Made by a program: the position numbers and the translations under genes. The notes below the pieces were generated by a model. That model did not search any database. It had not been told where the DNA came from and was given only the letters and a program-made list of their open reading frames with translations. DNA of 64,000 nt. Source: Microbispora sp. NBC_01189. Its GTDB lineage: Bacteria > Actinomycetota > Actinomycetes > Streptosporangiales > Streptosporangiaceae. The DNA lies in contig NZ_CP108581.1 of assembly GCF_036010665.1 (NCBI RefSeq), positions 3,391,501 to 3,455,500 of the forward strand. Direction: 5' to 3'. Position 1 is the stretch's first letter. Each line of letters opens with the position of its first letter. This document shows, piece after piece, positions 58,744 to 64,000 of the stretch.

Positions 58744-59538
58744 ATGATCGCGATTCTCGGGACCGGAAAGATGGGCGAGGCCCTGCTCTCCGGGCTGGTG
58801 CGCGCCGGTCTGCGGCCGGACGAGATCGTGGCGACGGCCCGCAGGCCCGAGCGGGCCGAGGCGCTGCGCGAGCGGTACGGCGTGCGGGTGGCGGGCAACG
58901 CCGAGGCCGCCAAGCTGGCCGAGACGCTCATCCTCGCCGTCAAGCCGCAGGACATGGGCGCGCTGCTGGCCGAGATCGCCCCGCACGTGCCCGCCGACCG
59001 GCTGGTGATTTCCGTCGCCGCCGGCATCACGACCGCCTTCGTGGAGGCCAGGCTCGGGGACGGCGTGGCGGTCGTCCGCGTCATGTCGAACACGCCCGTC
59101 CTGGTCGACGAGGCGATGAGCGTCATCTCGGCCGGGGCGCACGCCTCGGAGGAGCACCTCAGGCGCACCGAGGCGCTGCTCAGCCCGGTGGGCAAGGTGC
59201 TGCGGATCCCGGAGGCGCAGCAGGACGCCGCCACCGCGCTGTCCGGCAGCGGCCCGGCCTACTTCTTCTACCTCGTCGAGGCGATGGTCGACGCCGGGAT
59301 CCTGCTGGGCATGCCGCGCGCCGCCGCCCTCGACATGGTCACCCAGTCGATCGTCGGTGCCGCGATCATGCTGCGCGACTCGGGGGAGCACCCGGTGATC
59401 CTGCGCGAGGCCGTGACCTCGCCCGGAGGCACCACGATCGCCGCCATCGCCGAGCTGGAACGGCACAAGGTCAGGGCCGCGTTCCTCGACGCGATCGAGG
59501 CCGCCTGCGAGCGCAGCCGCCGCCTCGCCTCCGGCTGA
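58744..59538 (+). CDS. proC: Pyrroline-5-carboxylate reductase
   Basis: 264 aa. It performs the last step of proline biosynthesis, NAD(P)H-dependent. The Rossmann start is IAILGTGKMGEALLSGLV, with LILAVKPQDMGALL, RVMSNTPVLVDEAMSVIS and the conserved ALSGSGPAYFFYLVEAMVDAGI plus EAVTSPGGTTIAAIAELE. AGGAATG places the Shine-Dalgarno very close to the start codon (AGGAATGATC). Confidence 0.95.
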   Translation: MIAILGTGKMGEALLSGLVRAGLRPDEIVATARRPERAEALRERYGVRVAGNAEAAKLAETLILAVKPQDMGALLAEIAPHVPADRLVISVAAGITTAFVEARLGDGVAVVRVMSNTPVLVDEAMSVISAGAHASEEHLRRTEALLSPVGKVLRIPEAQQDAATALSGSGPAYFFYLVEAMVDAGILLGMPRAAALDMVTQSIVGAAIMLRDSGEHPVILREAVTSPGGTTIAAIAELERHKVRAAFLDAIEAACERSRRLASG

Positions 59539-59595
59539 CGCCCGCGAGCCCGGACGATACCGTTCTGGTATGAGTCACCGCGATTGCGTCGTCGC

Positions 59596-60759
59596 ATGAG
59601 CCGGGCGGTGCGGGTCGTCTGGGACGACGCTCTGGTCACGTACGACTTCGGTCCCGGCCACCCTCTCGCGCCCGTGCGCGTCGAGCTCACCATGGCGCTC
59701 GCCCGCGAGATGGGCGTGCTGGAGGCGGTCGAGACGACCGGCTGCGTCCCCGCCACCGACGACGAGATCGCGCTGGTCCACAAGCGGGACTACATCGAGG
59801 CGGTCAAGACCGTCTCCCGGGACGGCCGGCCCGACCTGCGGTACGGGCTCGGCACCGAGGACAATCCCGCCTTCGCGGGCGTGCACGAGGCGTCCGCGCT
59901 GGTCACCGGGGCCACGCTGGCCGCCGCCAGGGCCGTGTGGGACGGCGCGGCCGAGCACGCGGTCAACGTCGCGGGGGGCCTGCACCACGCCATGCCCGGC
60001 GCCGCCAGCGGCTTCTGCGTCTACAACGACCCGGCGGTCGCGATCGCGTGGCTGCTGTCCCACGGCGCGTCCCGCGTCGCGTACGTGGACGTGGACGTGC
60101 ACCATGGCGACGGCGTGCAGGCGGCGTTCCACGACGATCCCCGGGTGCTCACGATCAGCCTGCACGAGAGCCCGCGCACGCTCTTCCCCGGCACCGGGTT
60201 CCCGCACGAGACGGGCGCCGAGGGCACCGCGGTCAACGTCGCGCTGCCGGCGGGCTGCGGTGACACCGGGTGGCTGCGGGCCTTCCACGCGGTCGTCCCG
60301 CCGCTGCTGCGGCACTTCCGGCCGCAGGTTTTGGTCACCCAGCAGGGGTGCGACAGCCACGCCCTCGATCCGCTGGCGCATCTCATGCTCAGCCTCGACG
60401 GGCAGCGCACGGCGTACGCCGCGCTGCACCGGCTGGCCCACGAGACCGCGGACGGACGCTGGATCGCCCTGGGCGGCGGGGGCTACGAGCTCGTCCAGGT
60501 CGTGCCGAGGGCGTGGACGCACCTGATCGCCGAGGCCGCCGGGCATCCCGTCGACCCCGGCGCCGCCACGCCGGCGGCCTGGCGGACGTACGTGACGGAA
60601 CGGACCGGAGAGATCCCGCCGCTCCGGATGACCGACGGGCGGCGCCCACAGTGGCGTGACTTCTCCGAGGGGTACGATCCAGCCGACGCCGTCGACCGGG
60701 CCGTCATCGCGACCAGGAAGGCGGTGTTCCCTTTCCACGGTCTGGATCCCATGCCCTGA
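59596..60759 (+). CDS. acuC: Acetoin-utilisation AcuC-like / class I-II histone deacetylase family
   Basis: 387 aa from the ATG at 59596. The metal and charge-relay motifs of the arginase/deacetylase fold are present: VAGGLHHAMPGAASGFCVYND, DVDVHHGDGVQAAFHDDPRVLTISLHE, TQQGCDSHALDPLAHL and LGGGGYEL. AcuC deacetylates and reactivates acetyl-CoA synthetase in Bacillus, and this window also encodes Acs, about 57 kb away. The C-terminal ~60 residues are a family-specific tail. Confidence 0.92.
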   Translation: MSRAVRVVWDDALVTYDFGPGHPLAPVRVELTMALAREMGVLEAVETTGCVPATDDEIALVHKRDYIEAVKTVSRDGRPDLRYGLGTEDNPAFAGVHEASALVTGATLAAARAVWDGAAEHAVNVAGGLHHAMPGAASGFCVYNDPAVAIAWLLSHGASRVAYVDVDVHHGDGVQAAFHDDPRVLTISLHESPRTLFPGTGFPHETGAEGTAVNVALPAGCGDTGWLRAFHAVVPPLLRHFRPQVLVTQQGCDSHALDPLAHLMLSLDGQRTAYAALHRLAHETADGRWIALGGGGYELVQVVPRAWTHLIAEAAGHPVDPGAATPAAWRTYVTERTGEIPPLRMTDGRRPQWRDFSEGYDPADAVDRAVIATRKAVFPFHGLDPMP

Positions 60760-60801
60760 CATGTCCGGAATTGCGCCGAGCCGAGGAGCGCTGTACCAGT
60801 C

Positions 60802-61641
60802 GTGACCCGACCGTTCTCCCCTCCCTCCTCCCGACCGTCCTCCCCGCCGTCCCCGCCGTCCCCGGCATCCCCGCCCTCCCGGGCCGAACTGCGCGAACAC
60901 CTCGTACGGACCGCCATCGCCGGCGACGTCGCGACCAGCCGGGAGAACAACCTCGATCACTACCGGTCGCTCGCGCTGCGCGACCCGCACTACCTTTTCG
61001 GGCTCACCTTCGAGGGCGAGTGGTCCTACGACGACGTGCTGCGGCTGATGGCCGACCGGGCCGGGGTGGCGGCCGATCCCGGCCACCGCGAGGGCCAGGA
61101 CACCATCGACCCCGAGCGGACCATCGACGCGGTGGAGGAGATGGGAGACCGGGTCGCCAAGGTCCTGCGGCGCGGCTCGGCCCGGATCGTGTTGGCCACC
61201 GGTCACCCCACCGGCCTGCTCACCGTCCACCTCGCCCTGGCCAGGTTCGCGGCCGGCAACGGGGCGACCCTGCTGTCCCCCGCGGAGGGGTGGGCGTACG
61301 TCGGCAAGCTCGGCCGCCGCAGGCGGATCCGCTACCTCGACGGCGTGGCGATGCTGGAGGACCGCGGCACGTTCGTGCACACCCACGACCCGCACCCGAT
61401 GCGCGCGATGCTGGCCGAGGAACGCCCCGACCTGGTGATCGCCGATCACGGCTGGGCGGGGGCGGCGGGCGAGGCCGGGATCGAGACGGTGGGCTTCGCC
61501 GACAGCAACGACCCCGCGCTGTTCGTGGGTGAGGCGGAGGGCAAGATCGCCGTCAGCGTCCCGCTCGACGACAACGTGCTTCCCCGGCACTACGCACCGT
61601 TGACCTCATATCTGGTCGCGCGCATCGCCCGCAGCCTCTGA
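60802..61641 (+). CDS. SIS-like putative phosphatase/sugar-isomerase-fold protein
   Basis: 279 aa. A Ser/Pro-rich head (about residues 1-27) precedes ELREHLVRTAIAGDVATSRENNLDHYRSLALRDPHYLFGL, then RIVLATGHPTGLLTVHLALARFAAGNGATLLSPAEGW and LVIADHGWAGAAGEAGIETVGFADSNDPALFVGEAEGK. The conserved actinobacterial family is usually annotated as 'phosphatase'; the GHPTG and NDP motifs resemble nucleotide or sugar-phosphate binding. The biochemical reaction is unproven. It follows acuC by 42 bp. Confidence 0.65.
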   Translation: MTRPFSPPSSRPSSPPSPPSPASPPSRAELREHLVRTAIAGDVATSRENNLDHYRSLALRDPHYLFGLTFEGEWSYDDVLRLMADRAGVAADPGHREGQDTIDPERTIDAVEEMGDRVAKVLRRGSARIVLATGHPTGLLTVHLALARFAAGNGATLLSPAEGWAYVGKLGRRRRIRYLDGVAMLEDRGTFVHTHDPHPMRAMLAEERPDLVIADHGWAGAAGEAGIETVGFADSNDPALFVGEAEGKIAVSVPLDDNVLPRHYAPLTSYLVARIARSL

Positions 61642-61951
61642 CACCCTTACGGACCTCCCAAATCGGTCATTTCGCGCCCGCTTTTGCACCGGTGTGTCGG
61701 ACGGTTGCCAACTTTTTTCTGATCCTGGGCGACTCTTATGTGAGAGAAGTTGGTCCGTTCCAAGATTGAGGCGAGGGGCACGGCCATGCTGCTGCCAGCG
61801 GCTTTCCCGATTTTGACGGCACACGGCTCCGCTGATGATGAAATGGGGGGTTTGCCTACTCGGAGTCCGGACTTACGCTGACGGCAGTACACGTGCGTGA
61901 GCGATGGCACCAGTGGGGATAACCCGGAAACACGTGCGGAAGAGGCGTCCG
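61642..61951. other. bdtA leader region with a possible 31-aa TTA-containing reading frame
   Basis: The 310 bp upstream of bdtA is relatively AT-rich, especially 61660-61770, and should hold the promoter. At 61786-61881 an ATG preceded by GAGGCGAGGGG opens a 31-codon frame (MLLPAAFPILTAHGSADDEM then 11 more). Its 30th codon is TTA, the rare leucine codon read by the bldA tRNA in streptomycetes. There is no strong evidence that it is translated. Confidence 0.35.
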
Positions 61952-62155
61952 ATGGGTGCAGGCGAAAGACCTCTCAGCGAGGTGAAGTTCTTGACGGTGG
62001 CCGAGGTGGCGACCGTCATGCGGGTGTCCAAGATGACGGTGTACCGGCTCGTGCACTCGGGCGAGTTACCGGCCATCCGTGTCGGCCGGTCCTTCAGGGT
62101 GCCGGAGCAGGCGGTGCACGACTACTTGCGGGACGCGTTCATAGAAGCGGGTTGA
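61952..62155 (+). CDS. bdtA: BdtA-like excisionase-fold DNA-binding protein
   Basis: 67 aa from the ATG at 61952 (AAGAGG upstream). The winged-helix excisionase/MerR-like domain is FLTVAEVATVMRVSKMTVYRLVHSGELPAIRVGRSFRVPEQAVHDYL. It matches what I recall of Streptomyces BdtA, a BldD target in development. As there, it is followed by the 32-aa basic ribosomal peptide and an NAD-dependent epimerase. The DNA target is unknown. Confidence 0.85.
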   Translation: MGAGERPLSEVKFLTVAEVATVMRVSKMTVYRLVHSGELPAIRVGRSFRVPEQAVHDYLRDAFIEAG

Positions 62156-62167
62156 ACGCCTTCGGAC

Positions 62168-62192
62168 GACCACGCTTGACGGCGGCGTGGTC
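62168..62192 (+). terminator. Hairpin terminator after bdtA
   Basis: GACCACGC (62168-62175) pairs with GCGTGGTC (62185-62192) with a 9-base loop, no U-tract. Confidence 0.55.
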
Positions 62193-62312
62193 GGCCCCCG
62201 CCCGACGCGGGGTCCCCCGGGGGAGCGATCTACCGTGGATCGCCGGTAGTCTGTTGTGTCGGTGTGCGCTCGCGCGCCGGTTCGACAGTCACCACCTTCA
62301 CCTGGGGGTCCC

Positions 62313-62411
62313 GTGGGCTCTGTGATCAAGAAGCGCCGCAAGCGCATGGCCAAGAAGAAGCACCGCAAGCTGCTGAAGAAGACCCGCATCCAGCGGCGTA
62401 ACAAGAAGTAG
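62313..62411 (+). CDS. 32-aa basic ribosomal protein, bS22 / AURKAIP1-COX24 domain type
   Basis: The peptide, from a GTG, begins [18 protein letters not shown] and ends [13 protein letters not shown], so it is almost entirely Lys/Arg. This is the AURKAIP1/COX24 domain peptide that in actinobacteria is an additional small-subunit ribosomal protein. CCTGGGGGTCCC offers a weak ribosome site. Being 32 codons, it is easily overlooked. Confidence 0.92.
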   Translation: MGSVIKKRRKRMAKKKHRKLLKKTRIQRRNKK

Positions 62412-62483
62412 CCGAGACGGAGCGCGCACCGGTCCCGAGGGACCGGGCGACCGTCGAACACGCACACCCCCGGCGAGGCGTCG

Positions 62484-63545
62484 ATGACTCGTACCGTGCT
62501 GGTCACGGGTGTCCGCGGTCACGTCGGCGCCCGTGTGGCGGCCGCGCTCGCGGGCGATCCGGAGATCGGCCGTGTCATCGGCGTGGACACCGCGCCGCCG
62601 CCGGCCCCTCGTGGGCGGGGCGGCGAGCAGGACGGCCCGGTGCCCGGCCGCACCGAGTTCGTCCGTGTCGCGCTGCGCGGCCCGGACCTGACCCGGGTCA
62701 TCCGGGACGCCGACGTCGACACGGTCGTGCACCTCAGCCTGGTCAGCGGCAGCGGCCGGGCCGGTGGGACGGGCGGTGGCCGGCCGGCCATGAAAGAGCA
62801 CAACGTCATCGGCACGATGCAGTTGCTCGCGGCCTGCCAGCGCTCCGCCACGGTGCGCCGCGTGGTCGTGCGCTCCACCACGGCCGTGTACGGCTCGTCG
62901 CCGCACGCTCCCGCCGTGTTCACGGAGGACACCGAGCCCGTCGAGGTCGCGCACCACGGGTACGCCAGGGACGCCACGGAGGTCGAGACGTACGTCCGGG
63001 GCTTCGCCCGGCGGCGGCCCGACGTGACGACGACCACGCTGCGGTTCGCCAACCTCATGGGGCCCGGCGTCGACTCGCCGCTCACGCGCTACTTCTCGCA
63101 GCCCGTGCTGCCCACCGTGCTCGGCTTCGATCCGCGGCTGCAGTTCGTCCACGAGGACGACGCCGTCGAGGTGCTGTGCCGTACGGCCGGGGCGGACCAT
63201 CCCGGCGTGTTCAACGTGGCGGGCGACGGCGTCCTGCTGCTCTCGCAGTGCGCGCGGCGCACGGGCCGCCCGGTGGTTCCGCTGCCGTCCCCGGCCTTCC
63301 GCCTGGCCGGCGGGCTGGCCAGGGGCGCCCGGCTGGTCGACTTCTCGCCCGAGCAGCTCACGCTGATGAGCCACGGCCGCGCGGTGGACACCGCAAGGAT
63401 CACCGCCGAGCTGGGCTGGCGCCCGAAATACGGCACGGCGGCGGCGTTCGACGACTTCCTGCGGTCCCGGGCGGTCCCGGGCGGTCCCGGCCACCTGCCC
63501 CTCGCCGCGGTCGACTGGCTGGCCGATCTCCTGACGAAGCGGTGA
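62484..63545 (+). CDS. NAD-dependent epimerase/dehydratase (extended SDR)
   Basis: 353 aa. The cofactor motif is VLVTGVRGHVGARVAAAL (GxxGxxG-type), followed by VVHLSLVSGSG, RSTTAVYGSSPHAP (Thr/Ser) and HHGYARDATEVE, where YxxxK appears changed to YARDA. LRFANLMGPGVDSPLTRYFSQPVLPTVLGFDPRLQFVHEDDA is typical of the conserved actinobacterial epimerase that follows the bS22 peptide. The loss of the catalytic Lys suggests a non-enzymatic or altered role. Confidence 0.8.
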   Translation: MTRTVLVTGVRGHVGARVAAALAGDPEIGRVIGVDTAPPPAPRGRGGEQDGPVPGRTEFVRVALRGPDLTRVIRDADVDTVVHLSLVSGSGRAGGTGGGRPAMKEHNVIGTMQLLAACQRSATVRRVVVRSTTAVYGSSPHAPAVFTEDTEPVEVAHHGYARDATEVETYVRGFARRRPDVTTTTLRFANLMGPGVDSPLTRYFSQPVLPTVLGFDPRLQFVHEDDAVEVLCRTAGADHPGVFNVAGDGVLLLSQCARRTGRPVVPLPSPAFRLAGGLARGARLVDFSPEQLTLMSHGRAVDTARITAELGWRPKYGTAAAFDDFLRSRAVPGGPGHLPLAAVDWLADLLTKR

Positions 63546-63550
63546 CCCCC

Positions 63551-64000
63551 ATGGACGACTTCCGGGACCGGCGCGCGGCCGGGAACGGCCCTTCGGCCGG
63601 ACCCGTGGACGGCGACGGCTCCGGTGAACGGCTCGCGGAGCTGTTCGCCTTCCTGCGCCGCAGGATCACCGGTGACTACGAGGTCGACGAGTTCGGCTTC
63701 GACCCCGAGCTGAACGACCGGGTGCTGCTGGAGGCGCTGCGCCCGCTCTACCGGCACTGGTTCAGGACCGAGACCCTCGGCCTGGACAACGTGCCGGCCG
63801 ACGCGGGGGCCCTGATCGTGGCCAACCACTCCGGCTCGCTGCCCGTGGACGCGCTGATGCTCCAGGTCGCGGTCAACGACGAGCTGGGCCGGCCGCTGCG
63901 CCTCCTCGGCGCCCATCTGGTCTACCAGCTTCCCGTGCTCGGGCACCTGGCCCGCAAGTCGGGGCACACGCTCGCCTGCCCCGAGGACGCCGACCGCCTG
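63551..64000 (+). CDS. Lysophospholipid acyltransferase, N-terminal part (runs off right edge)
   Basis: 150 codons are in the window. The PlsC motif I is VANHSGSLPVD (HX4D), preceded by WFRTETLGLDNVPADAG. The first ~60 residues are a soluble extension. The gene starts 5 bp after the epimerase stop, so the two are co-transcribed. It would acylate a lysophospholipid or glycerol phosphate at the membrane; motifs II-IV are outside the window. Confidence 0.82.
   Translation, partial: MDDFRDRRAAGNGPSAGPVDGDGSGERLAELFAFLRRRITGDYEVDEFGFDPELNDRVLLEALRPLYRHWFRTETLGLDNVPADAGALIVANHSGSLPVDALMLQVAVNDELGRPLRLLGAHLVYQLPVLGHLARKSGHTLACPEDADRL

Noticed and set aside
61871..61905. A BldD box upstream of bdtA.
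   Set aside because: TTACGCTG and TGCGTGA resemble the two half-sites, but they are wrongly spaced. I cannot support a full site.

Overview
The window is high-GC actinobacterial chromosome, most like a sporulating filamentous genus of the Streptosporangiaceae or a relative. The lineage markers are a BldG homologue, a BdtA-like excisionase-fold regulator, a 6C small RNA beside an Ssd/CpaE-type gene, an HspR/HAIR-controlled dnaK operon, a DUF5753/DUF397 regulator pair, GTG starts and many 4-bp ATGA/GTGA gene overlaps. No tRNA, rRNA, insertion sequence, CRISPR array or prophage was recognised. The genus is an inference, because no search could be run.

Left part (1-12.8 kb): a partial alpha/beta hydrolase and a holin-like membrane protein, acetyl-CoA synthetase (acs), a Fic-like protein with a degraded active site, and then the 6C RNA. 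After it comes the actinobacterial 'helicase/secretion neighbourhood' Tad pilus cluster: Ssd/CpaE-like ATPase, TadA, TadB, TadC, a DUF4244 pilin-like peptide, a TadE-like pseudopilin and a TadG-like protein. A fibronectin-III membrane protein and the convergent DECH-box helicase that gives the neighbourhood its name follow. Two short GAAC-N3-GTTC palindromes sit at matching positions ahead of the two halves of the Tad cluster.

15.4-30.5 kb: bldG and its partner anti-sigma kinase, K+-independent proton pyrophosphatase (hppA), a 33-aa membrane peptide coupled to a SixA phosphatase, an FUSC-type transporter carrying elastin-like repeats, serB, an ornithine-lipid pair (olsB/olsA-like), two paralogous secreted proteins, queA-like and SDR genes, and a GAF histidine kinase/LuxR response regulator pair.

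30.5-49.9 kb: housekeeping and hypothetical genes (ABC ATPase, TSUP permease, Rieske protein, HD hydrolase), a DUF5753/DUF397 regulator pair behind a 50-bp palindromic operator-like element, a CapA-like lipoprotein, a TetR regulator, a 623-aa low-complexity secreted protein, and the heat-shock operon dnaK-grpE-dnaJ-hspR-clpB with a near-consensus promoter flanked by two HAIR operators.

50-55.3 kb is the most interesting stretch. It is a compact RiPP cluster: a radical SAM/SPASM maturase, a 58-aa precursor with repeated aromatic-Asp-Asn motifs (HDN, WDN, FDN, WDN) that suit cyclophane formation, a pentapeptide-repeat protein, two accessory proteins, a divergent XRE regulator and a GNAT enzyme. 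Three of its genes carry apparent frameshifts, so the cluster is either decaying, slipping at short repeats, or mis-sequenced.

55.4-64 kb: an ABC-2 exporter, a secreted tripeptidyl-aminopeptidase-like hydrolase, proC, an AcuC-like deacetylase, a SIS-like putative phosphatase, a BdtA-like regulator, a 32-aa basic ribosomal peptide, an NAD-dependent epimerase and a truncated acyltransferase.
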